This document shows positions 8,797-17,461 of a stretch of 64,000 nt of DNA, piece after piece (the stretch's first letter is position 1; every line of letters starts with the position of its first letter). This DNA is from Bacteroidota bacterium. GTDB taxonomy: Bacteria > Bacteroidota > Bacteroidia > Chitinophagales > Chitinophagaceae. Position numbers and translations under genes: made by a program. The stretch spans positions 62,001 to 126,000 of the forward strand of contig CANHGS010000006.1 of assembly GCA_947460595.1 (NCBI GenBank), read 5' to 3'. Under the pieces are notes generated by a model. That model was not told the DNA's origin and did not search any database. It saw only the letters and a list, made by a program, of their open reading frames with translations.

Positions 8797-9996
8797 ATGA
8801 ACCCTAAACTCTTGCTATGGCTATTGGGAATGCTATGCGCCTGCATGCAAGTGCGGGCTCAGGAAGAGTTTGTGCAGGAACCAGCCAAACATTTGACCAA
8901 GTTTCGCTTTAATCAATTAAGCGGGGGCATTATTCTCATCAAAGCCAAGCTAGACAACTATCCCGATTCGCTCAATTTTGTACTAGATACGGGTAGTGGG
9001 GGAATTTCTTTGGATTCAGCTACCACGGCAAATTTGAAAATACCTCTTACCAAAACAGAACGTACCATCCGGGGAATTGCAGGTATGAGAACAGTAGATT
9101 TTGCCTATGACCATACTTTAAAACTGACAGGCTTAGACGTGGCTCATTTGGATTTTCATATCAATGACTATGAGCTACTGACCAGTGTGTACGGTGTAAA
9201 AATAGATGGGGTAGTAGGCTTTAGTTTTTTTCGTAGGTATATTGTTAAGATTGATTATGACTTGATGCAAATCAATATTTATAGCCCTGGAAGTATAAAG
9301 TACCCAAGGGGAGGTTATTTAATGCGCCCAAATTTTACCACGCTACCTTTGCAAAATGCACTGGTCATGGATGATCATCCTATCAATAGCCGTTTTATTT
9401 TTGACACAGGAGCAGGTCTTTGTCTTCTACTCTCACAAGATTTTGTAGAAGACAGCACGGTTTTGCGCAAGGGTAGAAAAATCTATCCCACCCAAGCTGA
9501 GGGCCTGGGTGGTAAAAAACTAATGAGCCTCACCGTTTTAAAAGAAGTAAAGCTGGGACCCTATAAATTCAAGTCTGTGCCAGTGCACATTTTTGATGAT
9601 GAATTCAATGTAACAACCTATCCAATACTTGGTGGCATTATTGGCAATGATTTGCTAAGACGATTTAATTTGATTCTTAATTATCCTGAACAGACCATAT
9701 ATATCAAGCCCAATACCCATAGGAATGAAAGCTTTGACTATTCTTATACGGGCTTGGGCATTTATCAAGTGGATGGTGAGATAAAAGTGGTAGACGTATT
9801 AGAGGGCTCACCTGGGGATAAAGCCGGTTTTCAAACGGGCGATATCATTTTATCAATTGAAAACAATTATTCCAAAAATATTCAAGTATATAAGAATTTG
9901 TTTCAAAATTCCATTGGTAGCATTCAGGTAGTGGTATTTAGAGAAAGAATGCCCTTGGTGCTTACTATGAATGTAAAAGACATCAGAAAAAAATAG
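8797..9996 (+). CDS. Retropepsin-like aspartic protease with PDZ domain
   Basis: A 399-residue exported protein (signal peptide ending around VRAQ). It has two aspartyl-protease half-motifs, Asp64 in FVLDTGSGG and Asp203 in FIFDTGAG, so a single chain can form the two-lobed active site. A PDZ domain follows at about residues 320-395 (GSPGDKAGFQTGDIILSI), a common arrangement in Bacteroidota. It probably acts in the periplasm on unfolded or lipoprotein substrates. It precedes the M16 peptidase by about 60 bases on the same strand, so the two peptidases may be co-transcribed. Confidence 0.9.
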   Translation: MNPKLLLWLLGMLCACMQVRAQEEFVQEPAKHLTKFRFNQLSGGIILIKAKLDNYPDSLNFVLDTGSGGISLDSATTANLKIPLTKTERTIRGIAGMRTVDFAYDHTLKLTGLDVAHLDFHINDYELLTSVYGVKIDGVVGFSFFRRYIVKIDYDLMQINIYSPGSIKYPRGGYLMRPNFTTLPLQNALVMDDHPINSRFIFDTGAGLCLLLSQDFVEDSTVLRKGRKIYPTQAEGLGGKKLMSLTVLKEVKLGPYKFKSVPVHIFDDEFNVTTYPILGGIIGNDLLRRFNLILNYPEQTIYIKPNTHRNESFDYSYTGLGIYQVDGEIKVVDVLEGSPGDKAGFQTGDIILSIENNYSKNIQVYKNLFQNSIGSIQVVVFRERMPLVLTMNVKDIRKK

Positions 9997-10060
9997 GATT
10001 CCCAATTCCTCAGCGCAATTACTGTTGCAATGCTTAATTTGCAGCTTCTTTCTAGTAATT

Positions 10061-11368
10061 ATGATAGCATTTCAAAGATTTGTTTTAGAAAATGGCCTGC
10101 GGGTCTTGGTGCATGAGGACCAGTCTACCCCCATGGCGGTAGTGAATGTATTGTATGATGTTGGTGCTAGAGACGAGCATCCAGATCAAACAGGTTTTGC
10201 TCATTTATTTGAGCACCTGATGTTTGGGGGGAGTGTGAACATTCCTGATTATGACGAACCATTGCAAAAAGCAGGTGGAGAAAACAATGCTTATACGACC
10301 AATGACCTGACCAATTATTATTGCCAAGTACCCGTGCAAAACTTAGAAACAGCTTTTTGGTTAGAAAGTGACCGAATGTTGAGTCTAGCATTTAGTGAAA
10401 AGAGTTTGTCTGTGCAACGTAAAGTGGTGTGTGAAGAATTCAAAGAACACTATATTAATAAGCCTTACGGCGATTTATGGCATAAGATGCGAGAGTTGGC
10501 GTTTAAAAAGCACCCTTATCGTTGGATGACCATTGGTAAGGAACTCAAACACGTAGAAGACGCGCGTATTGAAGACGTAAAAGCTTTCTTTAAAAAGCAT
10601 TACTGCCCTGCTAATGCCATCTTGGTAGTAGCAGGACCAATGCCGGCAGCTGAAGTAATAGCCTTAAGTGAGAAATGGTTTGGTCCCATACCTATGGGAG
10701 AAAAATACCATCGCAACCTGCCAGTAGAACCTGTACAACAAGAAGCGCATAGACTAGAAATCAAAGCCAATGTGCCTGTTGATGCCTTTGTGAAAACATG
10801 GCATATGCAAGGCCGATTGGACAAGGGATATTATGTGGCTGATTTGGTTACTGAGATTCTTGGTGGGGGCGGCTCTTCTAGATTGTTTCAATCCTTGGTC
10901 AAAGAACAACAACTCTTTTCTGGAATTGATTGCTATCACTATGGGAGCATAGATCCAGGACTATTTACCATTGAAGGTAAACTGGTTAAAGGTGTAGCCA
11001 TTGCAGATGCGGAAGCTGCTGTAATGAAAGAGGTAGACAAAATTTGTGATGAATTGGTGAGTGCACAAGAACTCCAAAAAGTGAAAAATAAAACGGAGAG
11101 TGTCATGGCTTTTGAAGACATGGGCATCACTAGTAGGGCTGGCTCTTTGGCTTTTTATGAATTGTTGGGCGATGCCAATTTAATGAATACGGAATTGTAT
11201 AAATACTATGCTGTAACCCAGGAAGATATTCAACAGTATTGTCAACAGCTATTTGCTGAAACCAATAGTAATACTGTTTGGTACTTGAGTAATTCAAAAG
11301 TCAAAAATCAAAATTCAAAAGAAGAAGAGGAAGAAAGCGAGGAGTTAGAATTGAGGAATGAGGAATAA
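10061..11368 (+). CDS. M16 family zinc metallopeptidase (active type)
   Basis: The 435-residue product begins at the ATG at 10061; an upstream TTG at 10025 would add a leader that does not match the family. The inverted zinc motif HxxEH is present (His48, Glu51, His52 in HLFEHLMF), followed by the downstream Glu in the VCEEFKEHY region. Unlike many Bacteroidota there is no adjacent second M16 gene; an inactive homologue lies at 29399-30682. The last ~25 residues are low-complexity, Lys/Glu-rich and encoded by a dispersed repeat, suggesting the original C terminus was overwritten. Confidence 0.92.
   Translation: MIAFQRFVLENGLRVLVHEDQSTPMAVVNVLYDVGARDEHPDQTGFAHLFEHLMFGGSVNIPDYDEPLQKAGGENNAYTTNDLTNYYCQVPVQNLETAFWLESDRMLSLAFSEKSLSVQRKVVCEEFKEHYINKPYGDLWHKMRELAFKKHPYRWMTIGKELKHVEDARIEDVKAFFKKHYCPANAILVVAGPMPAAEVIALSEKWFGPIPMGEKYHRNLPVEPVQQEAHRLEIKANVPVDAFVKTWHMQGRLDKGYYVADLVTEILGGGGSSRLFQSLVKEQQLFSGIDCYHYGSIDPGLFTIEGKLVKGVAIADAEAAVMKEVDKICDELVSAQELQKVKNKTESVMAFEDMGITSRAGSLAFYELLGDANLMNTELYKYYAVTQEDIQQYCQQLFAETNSNTVWYLSNSKVKNQNSKEEEEESEELELRNEE
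11291..11341 (+). repeat. Dispersed A-rich repeat, copy 1
   Basis: Contains AAAAGTCAAAAATCAAAATT followed by purine-rich GAAGAAGAGGAAG. It forms the C-terminal codons of the M16 peptidase. Related copies are at 11380-11432 (inverted), 18312-18350 and 39584-39630. Confidence 0.5.
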
Positions 11369-11379
11369 GTTGGAAATTT

Positions 11380-11432
11380 TATCTCTTCACTTCTTCTTCT
11401 TCACTTCTCACTTCTTCAAAATTTTGACTTTT
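11380..11432 (-). repeat. Dispersed A-rich repeat, copy 2 (inverted)
   Basis: The reverse complement reads AAAAGTCAAAATTTTGA then alternating GAAG/TGAGAAG units. It is an imperfect inverted copy of 11291-11341. Its end touches the gcvT stop codon, so the pair forms a long imperfect foldback between two convergent genes and may act as their terminator. Confidence 0.5.
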
Positions 11433-12519
11433 AAAGCGCAAACGGCGCTTTGACCACTTTTGCTTTTACCAAACTATTTCTAATATCAATATAGATCTCT
11501 GAATCAACTGCTGCATGCGCTGTTGCTACATAACCCAATCCAATAGCTTTGTTCAAAGAAGGTGCTTGAGTACCACTGGTTACAACACCAATCTGATTAC
11601 CCGCTGCATCTTTGATTAAATAATCGTGTCTAGGAATGCCGCGCTCTAGCATTTCAAAACCAACTAGCTTCTTGGTAACTCCAGCTGCTTTTTGTTTTGC
11701 AATTGCTTCAGAGTTGGTAAATTCCTTGGTAAATTTGGTAATCCATCCCAAACCCGCTTCCAGTGGAGAAGTAGTATCATTAATATCATTGCCATATAAG
11801 CAATAACCCATTTCTAAACGCAAGGTATCACGGGCTCCCAATCCAATGGGTTTAATCCCTGCTTCTGCACCTGCGGCAAAAATGGCATCCCAGATTTTAT
11901 CCGAAGCCCCATTGCTGTCTTCAAAATAAATTTCAACCCCACCGGAACCAGTATATCCAGTGGCACTAATAATCACATTTTCCACTCCAGCAAATACACC
12001 CCTAACAAACGTGTAATATTTTAGGTTCATAATATCTACGTTCACTAAGGGTTGCAAAATCTTAGTGGCATTGGGTCCTTGAATGGCTAACAGACTTGTT
12101 TTTTCGCTGATATTATGCATTTCAACCTGCTTGTTATTGAAGCTGCTAATCCAGTTCCAGTCTTTTTCAATATTGCTGGCATTGACTACCAACATATAAG
12201 ACTTGTTATATTCTAAGCAATACACAATCAAGTCATCTACAATACCACCGTCTTTGTTAGGGAGACAGCTGTATTGGGCTTGACCATCGGTAATTTTTGA
12301 AGCATCATTAGAAGTAACACGCTGAATTAGGTCTAACGCATTTTCTCCTTTAAGGATAAATTCACCCATATGACTTACGTCAAAAACGCCAGCATTTTTT
12401 CTAACAGCGGCGTGTTCATCATTGATGCCGCTATAACTAATGGGCATATTATATCCTGCAAATTCGGCCATCTTGGCGCCAAGTGCAATATGTTTCTGGG
12501 TGAATGCGGTATTTTTCAT
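11431..12519 (-). CDS. gcvT: Aminomethyltransferase (glycine cleavage T protein)
   Basis: Transfers the methylene group from the aminomethyl-lipoyl H protein to tetrahydrofolate, releasing ammonia. The 362-residue protein has the family start ([20 protein letters not shown]), the folate-site motif [11 protein letters not shown], the [20 protein letters not shown] segment and the C-terminal barrel with GIPRHDY. Length is normal for bacterial GcvT. It works with the GcvH encoded at 1486-1863; gcvP was not found in the window. Confidence 0.97.
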   Translation of the reverse strand: MKNTAFTQKHIALGAKMAEFAGYNMPISYSGINDEHAAVRKNAGVFDVSHMGEFILKGENALDLIQRVTSNDASKITDGQAQYSCLPNKDGGIVDDLIVYCLEYNKSYMLVVNASNIEKDWNWISSFNNKQVEMHNISEKTSLLAIQGPNATKILQPLVNVDIMNLKYYTFVRGVFAGVENVIISATGYTGSGGVEIYFEDSNGASDKIWDAIFAAGAEAGIKPIGLGARDTLRLEMGYCLYGNDINDTTSPLEAGLGWITKFTKEFTNSEAIAKQKAAGVTKKLVGFEMLERGIPRHDYLIKDAAGNQIGVVTSGTQAPSLNKAIGLGYVATAHAAVDSEIYIDIRNSLVKAKVVKAPFAL

Positions 12520-12578
12520 CTTTGAGTGGTACTTGTTTAGGTGGGCAAAAATAAGCGAAGCGGGTGGCTTTAAAAATA

Positions 12579-12604
12579 AAAAAGCTACCCGCTGGTAGCT
12601 TTTT
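12579..12604 (-). terminator. Terminator after the PspC gene
   Basis: AAAAAGCTACC/GGTAGCTTTTT stem with a CGCT loop, with T-runs on both strands. A second, weaker GC-rich hairpin lies between it and the PspC stop (about 12628-12660). It separates the PspC gene from gcvT. Confidence 0.65.
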
Positions 12605-12686
12605 TAAAATCTAAGTTGTTTTTAAAAGGGAGAACCCCATCCCGAGATCAGAACGGGGTCCTTTTAATTCCCAACTTCAACCTAGT

Positions 12687-14963
12687 TTATAATACCATTT
12701 TCATTAATAAGAACTTGGGTGTTTCAAGCAATTCTTCTTCTTGTTCAACTGTTTTTTTGGTTATAATGGGGTTACTAGAAGTTTGAGCGTTACGGACAAC
12801 AGCTTTCTTGTATTTGTACTGAGCAGTGTCTACTGGTTTGTCTAATTCTTTCTTTAATTCTTCTACTTCTTTTTGCTTTTTCTCGTATTCTTTTCTCAAT
12901 TCTTCCTTACTTTTCTTGAATTCTTCTACTGCATCAGAAACGCCGTCATTGTCTTGGTCTGAAGTACCCACTTTATCTACTTTTTTGTTGTCTTTGATTC
13001 TCTCCAAACCACCAGTGGTCATGATATACTCTACATCAGAATCCCAGCCATAGTAGTCATTCCAGTCTTCATCTGAATCCCAATCATTTCTACCATTGTT
13101 CAAGCTAAAATGATTCAAGCGTCTCTGAGCTTTCTTGTCTATTAATATGCGCTTTCCCACTGGAACCTGGATGGTGATGACTACACCTTGGTTGCGGAAT
13201 TTGGTACCGCGTTGTACTGAGAAACCTCTATCTAGATAAACGGTACTGTCTTGTTGATTAATACCGTAGTTCATCTCTTTGATATTTTTAAGTGCAGCGC
13301 TCTCATCACTACCGTTACTATACTTGGTAGATTCAATATGATACAGGCTGTCTTTACTCTTGATCAAGTGGATGCGGACATTGTTTAAGAAAAGGCTATC
13401 ATCAGTCATACTAATTAAGCCATCTAGTTTAAACCACCTGCCATATACTTTCACTTTGCTTTCAGGAACTGTTACAATCATCTTACCAGAGACAGGTTGT
13501 TGGATGGCCAATGCTTGTTTGTCTCTAGCCCTTGCATTAAAATTTTCTGCAATCATAAACGCCAGAATCCCAGCAGAAATCAAACCCAAGACCCACATCC
13601 CTGCAAAACTGAATCCAATTGATTTATTACCAGATTTAACACCCATGATTCTGCGGATTACCCAGGTAGTAAATGCTACCACCGGCACACCAAGGAATAA
13701 TAGGAGGGTAGACCAGGCTAGGAAGTTCTGCCAGAATCCTTCCAAGAAGAAATTCTTTAATGGGAATACGCCAACACCTGCCACTAAGAAAGCCAATAGT
13801 GTTACCAAGAGTGCAAATGCTATTACACCAGCAATAAAGAGAAAGAACGCTTTGAAAATAAAACCAAATACTTTTAAAATGCTGAACTTACTTTTTTTGG
13901 CAACAAATTGCATCTCATGACCAAATTGAGCAGTTTTTTCTGTAAAGGTTTGTTTTACTTCTTGCATCTCATGACCAAGTTGAGCAGTTTTTTCTGTAAA
14001 GGTTTGTTTTACTTCAGACCCAAATTCCTGCGCTTTGGCACTCATTTCTCCACCCCATTTTTCTGCGCGGCTTTTGAAACCTTCTAAGTCTTCTTGAATG
14101 GTATTTTTGATAGTATTCAAATCTACTTTTTCACCACGCATTTCCAATTTTTCAGAAGCAGATTTGGCTTCTGGTATCACAGCCCATAGAATGGCATAGA
14201 CTATAAACAGGGTTCCTCCAAATGATCCAAATACGATGCCTGGAAATGGATCTCCATCCCACCAAAAACTGTGGCGGAGAATGCTAGAAATTACCCCAGT
14301 TACCAAAGGGAATACAAAGATTAACCTTGGAATCCAAACTGCAATATCAAAATAAGCTGAGATCCCGCTTGCAACTCCAGCAATGACTTTCTCGTCTGGA
14401 TTACGGTATAATCTTTTGGTGGAAACCGTATTGACTAGTGGTTTAGAAGGTAGAATAATCCAAAGTAAGATATACAATAGAATTCCACTACCACCAAGGA
14501 ATGCAATCAGTGCTAAGACCAAACGAACAATGGTTGGGTCAAGTCTTAAATAATTGGCTACACCACTGCAGACACCACCTAACAACTTGTCATTGTCATC
14601 CCTATATAAACGTCCTTTTGGAGCGTCATTATGAGAATATTGGTAACTGCTTTGTGATTGTTTTCCTTCACCACCCAATTGTGATTTTACATTAGTTTCT
14701 TCACCTTCAAAGTCTTCTGGACGGCCCATGCTGGCAATGATTCCATTCACGGTGTCATCTGTGATACAGGTAGCACCTTTCTTAAGGCTTTCACCAAAAA
14801 GTTCCGCAATACGTCCTTCAATGTCATTGATGATTTCGTCGCTACCTTCCTCATTGGCAAAGAATTTGCGTAAACTATCCACATACTGCTTCAGTATGTC
14901 ATAGGCAGATTCTTCAATGGGAATTACCCTGCCTTGGAAGTTTATATTAATTACCTTTTTCAT
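12687..14963 (-). CDS. PspC-domain envelope stress membrane protein
   Basis: A 758-residue membrane protein. Order of parts: an N-terminal soluble domain (1-90), a first PspC domain (about 115-172, RLYRDDNDKLLGGVCSGVANY), and a second PspC domain (about 183-270). Next come a cytosolic amphipathic linker containing an 18-residue tandem duplication, further transmembrane helices, a beta-rich domain, and a C-terminal Lys/Glu coiled coil. PspC proteins sense or stabilise a stressed inner membrane in the phage-shock response. It is last in an operon with a PadR regulator, a frequent Bacteroidota pairing, which implies PadR-controlled expression. Confidence 0.9.
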   Translation of the reverse strand: MKKVININFQGRVIPIEESAYDILKQYVDSLRKFFANEEGSDEIINDIEGRIAELFGESLKKGATCITDDTVNGIIASMGRPEDFEGEETNVKSQLGGEGKQSQSSYQYSHNDAPKGRLYRDDNDKLLGGVCSGVANYLRLDPTIVRLVLALIAFLGGSGILLYILLWIILPSKPLVNTVSTKRLYRNPDEKVIAGVASGISAYFDIAVWIPRLIFVFPLVTGVISSILRHSFWWDGDPFPGIVFGSFGGTLFIVYAILWAVIPEAKSASEKLEMRGEKVDLNTIKNTIQEDLEGFKSRAEKWGGEMSAKAQEFGSEVKQTFTEKTAQLGHEMQEVKQTFTEKTAQFGHEMQFVAKKSKFSILKVFGFIFKAFFLFIAGVIAFALLVTLLAFLVAGVGVFPLKNFFLEGFWQNFLAWSTLLLFLGVPVVAFTTWVIRRIMGVKSGNKSIGFSFAGMWVLGLISAGILAFMIAENFNARARDKQALAIQQPVSGKMIVTVPESKVKVYGRWFKLDGLISMTDDSLFLNNVRIHLIKSKDSLYHIESTKYSNGSDESAALKNIKEMNYGINQQDSTVYLDRGFSVQRGTKFRNQGVVITIQVPVGKRILIDKKAQRRLNHFSLNNGRNDWDSDEDWNDYYGWDSDVEYIMTTGGLERIKDNKKVDKVGTSDQDNDGVSDAVEEFKKSKEELRKEYEKKQKEVEELKKELDKPVDTAQYKYKKAVVRNAQTSSNPIITKKTVEQEEELLETPKFLLMKMVL
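13908..14015 (-). repeat. 54-bp tandem duplication inside the PspC gene
   Basis: Two adjacent 54-base units (13908-13961, 13962-14015) differ at one base only, which changes Phe to Leu. They encode two copies of the 18-residue unit EVKQTFTEKTAQ(L/F)GHEMQ. The near-identity means the duplication is recent. Confidence 0.9.
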
Positions 14964-15065
14964 GTCTTTTTAGTTTGAGTTTGGCTACATGTAATTCGCT
15001 TATGAAAATTCAAGTTTGAATCAAAAATTTTCAATGCTCATTTCATGTCAGTATATTTTGTGTGG

Positions 15066-15440
15066 TTAGGGTTGGGGTTGGGGTTGGGTTTCTGAGGAGG
15101 CTGCTGTGTCTTGGGTAGGTTGGGTGAGCGTGTGTACGGCATCGGCCAACTCTTTCCAGGTTCTCTCTAGTTCTCCGTAGAATTCAAGACCTAGATTGGT
15201 CATGATGAAGTATTTGCGTGGCGGTCCGCTATTGCTTTCCACCCAACGATAAGTTAATAGTCCTGCGTTTTTCAATCGCGTCAGTAAAGGATAAAGTGTG
15301 CCTTCCAAAATATGAAGGTTGGCTGCTTTCATTCTATCCACTAGGTCACTGGGATAAACTTCCCCTTGACGGATAATGGAAAGAATGCAAAACTCCAATA
15401 CGCCCTTTCGCATTTGACTTTGTGTGTTCTGAATGTCCAT
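15066..15440 (-). CDS. PadR family transcriptional regulator
   Basis: The 124-residue winged-helix protein shows the PadR pattern: MRKGVLEFCILSII, the recognition region VDRMKAANLHILEGTLYPLLTRLKNAGLL and the wing YRWVESNSGPPRKYF. It lies upstream of the PspC gene (102-base gap) and downstream of a small gene. A near-perfect palindrome upstream of the whole set is the likely operator, suggesting autorepression. The C terminus ends in a QPQPQP tail encoded by a G-rich telomere-like stretch and is probably dispensable. Confidence 0.92.
   Translation of the reverse strand: MDIQNTQSQMRKGVLEFCILSIIRQGEVYPSDLVDRMKAANLHILEGTLYPLLTRLKNAGLLTYRWVESNSGPPRKYFIMTNLGLEFYGELERTWKELADAVHTLTQPTQDTAASSETQPQPQP
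15069..15088 (+). other. G-quadruplex-type G-run cluster at the padR stop
   Basis: Four runs of three or four G separated by TT (GGG-TT-GGGG-TT-GGGG-TT-GGG) on the plus strand, the strand opposite the PadR mRNA. It encodes the Gln-Pro tail. It meets the standard intramolecular G-quadruplex pattern; folding is inference. Confidence 0.6.
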
Positions 15441-15508
15441 AGCCGGAGTTTTTGTGGTCGGCCCTGATTAGTTTGGGTAGACCTGTTATGAATACTTGGG
15501 TGCTTAGA

Positions 15509-15703
15509 TTAGTAAACTAGGAATCTTCTGGTGCTTCTGCTGCGTGCCATGCGTTGGATATTCCAAAGGTCAGCACTGCTCAAGCTATGTTTGTGGGTAG
15601 GAGTGTTTAGATTGTTGGACACGGTTTCCCTTGTTTCTTGAAACGAATCGTTGCTATTTACTTTTTCTAAGTTGTTCAGCAATTGGTTGTTTTGCGTTTT
15701 CAT
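15509..15703 (-). CDS. Small conserved-looking protein with LWNIQR motif
   Basis: A 64-residue product if started at the ATG at 15703. The longer frame to 15772 would start inside the promoter region beside the palindrome, so the shorter start is preferred. It is polar, with no membrane segment, ending in a basic stretch SADLWNIQRMARSRSTRRF. Small Bacteroidota proteins ending this way are familiar to me but have no known function. It is first in the probable PadR-PspC operon (69-base gap to padR). Confidence 0.6.
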   Translation of the reverse strand: MKTQNNQLLNNLEKVNSNDSFQETRETVSNNLNTPTHKHSLSSADLWNIQRMARSRSTRRFLVY

Positions 15704-15770
15704 AATTTTTATTTTGAGTTTTTTAGGTTGTTGTTGGGGTTCTTTCCCTTTGACCTCACAAAGATGCAAC

Positions 15771-15807
15771 AATACTTGGTACTATGCAACACATAGTACC
15801 AAGTATT
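15771..15807. promoter_or_regulatory. Palindromic operator, probably for the PadR regulator
   Basis: Perfect 16-base arms AATACTTGGTACTATG and CATAGTACCAAGTATT are separated by five bases. It lies about 70 bases upstream of the small gene that heads the PadR-PspC operon and 190 bases upstream of the divergent GH43-like gene. A -7-like CATCTTTG (15765-15758, minus strand) adjoins it, so binding would cover the -33 region. Assignment to PadR is inference from position. Confidence 0.7.
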
Positions 15808-16000
15808 TTAAGGTAATTGGCGACGGGTTATACTAAATATGATGTAATTAACTGAAAATCAGTAAGTTGAAATTCTTTAAAAATATATCCTTATGACAAA
15901 CGGAGGTATTTCTTGATAAATGGCGGAATTTTTAGCCTAATTGATGAGGTGTAGCAGGTTCTGTTATACTTTAGAGCTGAAACTATTCATGAGCAACGCT

Positions 16001-16981
16001 ATGAAGCATATTAGAACCATTTTCTTACTCAGTTTGCTACACTTATTATTCATTACATCGCCAAAGGCACAGACTCCTGCTATGTATTATGGAGACATGG
16101 ATGTTACAGGAAGGCCCTATGCAAAAGATCCATATGTAATTTTTTATCAAGGAACTTATTGGATGTATTATTCCGTACCCGATGAAAATAGAAAGACTTG
16201 GTATATAGGTATTGCTACTAGTAATGACTTGGTGAATTGGCAAAAAAAGGGAAATCTAAAACCAAGTTTAGATAGCGTTGAAACAAAGGGCATCTGTGCT
16301 CCTTCTGCACTAATAAAAGATGGGGTCATGCATTTATTTTATCAGTCTTATGGTAATGGCAAGGCCGATGCTATCTGTCATGCAGTTTCAAACAATGGAC
16401 TTGATTTTAAAAAGGATCCTAGTAATCCCATCTTTAGACCAACGGCTGGCGATTGGTCCTGTGGTAGAGCTATAGACGCAGAAGTTATTGCGTTTAAAGG
16501 GAAGTTTTTTTTGTATTATGCCACTAGGGATACAGCGTATAAGATACAACAGCAGGGCGTTGCAACCACTAGCTTGAATTCCAATTTTGCTAGAGATACT
16601 TGGACAGAAGTTTTGGGCATGCCCATGCTCAAGCCTGAATTACCCTGGGAAAAAAATTGTATTGAAGCGGCTTCCTGTATACAAATAGGCAAGCAGTTAT
16701 ATATGTTTTATGCAGGGGCTTATAATAACGAGCCACAACAAATTGGTGTGGCAGTAAGTGAAGATGGCATTCATTGGAAGCGATTGTCTGATCAACCCTT
16801 TTTAGCCAATGGAGCACCAGGTTCTTGGAATGAAAGTGAGAGTGGGCATCCAAAAATATTCAAAGCGGAAGACGGCAAATATCACTTGTTTTTTCAAGGA
16901 AATAAGGACAAGGGCAAGACTTGGTTTTTGTCTAGTGTACCTGTTGGATGGAACAAACAGGGGCCTTATTTAGTTAAATAG
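16001..16981 (+). CDS. Secreted GH43-like five-bladed beta-propeller glycosidase
   Basis: 326 residues from the ATG at 16001, which gives a clean signal peptide (LLSLLHLLFITSPKAQ); upstream in-frame starts only add a non-hydrophobic extension. The mature part repeats blade motifs such as AKDPYVIFYQGTYWMYYS, IGIATSNDLVNW, APSALIKDGVMHLFYQS and HPKIFKAEDGKYHLFF, as in the GH43/GH32/GH130-like propeller hydrolases of plant or microbial glycans. The Asp in DPYV fits the usual catalytic base. Substrate is not predictable. It is isolated, with no SusC/SusD partner nearby. Confidence 0.78.
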   Translation: MKHIRTIFLLSLLHLLFITSPKAQTPAMYYGDMDVTGRPYAKDPYVIFYQGTYWMYYSVPDENRKTWYIGIATSNDLVNWQKKGNLKPSLDSVETKGICAPSALIKDGVMHLFYQSYGNGKADAICHAVSNNGLDFKKDPSNPIFRPTAGDWSCGRAIDAEVIAFKGKFFLYYATRDTAYKIQQQGVATTSLNSNFARDTWTEVLGMPMLKPELPWEKNCIEAASCIQIGKQLYMFYAGAYNNEPQQIGVAVSEDGIHWKRLSDQPFLANGAPGSWNESESGHPKIFKAEDGKYHLFFQGNKDKGKTWFLSSVPVGWNKQGPYLVK

Positions 16982-17029
16982 CTACATACTACTACTTAGT
17001 TACAGTGTTGGGACGGTCAAAAAAATATT

Positions 17030-17092
17030 CATCGTATTTGTACGATGAGTCAAAATTTTCGCCTAGATTTGCTTATCGTATGAAAACGATAA
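17030..17092 (+). promoter_or_regulatory. ars promoter with two ArsR operators
   Basis: Operator 1, CATCGTA-TTTG-TACGATG (17030-17047), and operator 2, TTATCGT-ATGAAA-ACGATAA (17073-17092), are perfect 7-bp inverted repeats sharing ATCGT/ACGAT, centred 44 bp apart. Between them lies TAGATTTG (17064-17071), a -7 box, with TTTG (17037-17040) upstream. Operator 1 therefore covers the -33 element and operator 2 the transcription start. Confidence 0.75.
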
Positions 17093-17096
17093 AGTA

Positions 17097-17432
17097 ATGG
17101 CAATAGCAAAAACAACCGAATTTACACAACAAGAACAGGACTTAGCAGCTTTTGCAAAAGTCTTATCGCACCCTGCAAGAATTGCCATTATGAAAGTATT
17201 GGCAAATGAGCATGCTTGTATTTGTGGCAGGATAGTTGAAATACTTCCATTGGCACAAGCCACCGTTTCCCAACACTTAAAAGAATTAAAGAATGCAGGT
17301 TTAATCAAAGGCACTGTGGATGGTCCCAAGAGTTGCTATTGCATTAATTGGGAGGCTATGGAAAAATTCATGCATGATTTTAATGGCATGTTTTCAGCAC
17401 TACAATTACAGAAAGGAAAATCTTGTTGTTAG
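17097..17432 (+). CDS. arsR: ArsR family metalloregulator
   Basis: A 111-residue winged-helix repressor that should release DNA on binding arsenite or antimonite. The metal site is probably Cys41 and Cys43 (ACICG) at the start of the recognition helix region, comparable with the CVC motif of classical ArsR, with Cys110-Cys111 at the extreme C terminus as possible further ligands. The DNA-reading helix is QATVSQHLKELKNAG. Two operators stand directly upstream, so autoregulation is likely. It leads the arsR-arsM-arsC cassette. Confidence 0.93.
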   Translation: MAIAKTTEFTQQEQDLAAFAKVLSHPARIAIMKVLANEHACICGRIVEILPLAQATVSQHLKELKNAGLIKGTVDGPKSCYCINWEAMEKFMHDFNGMFSALQLQKGKSCC

Positions 17433-17461
17433 TAGAATTTTAAAAAACTAAAAATACACAG

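Noticed and set aside
13360..13920. Plus-strand open frame of 186 codons
   Set aside because: Lies wholly antisense to the PspC gene; composition is that of a shadow frame.
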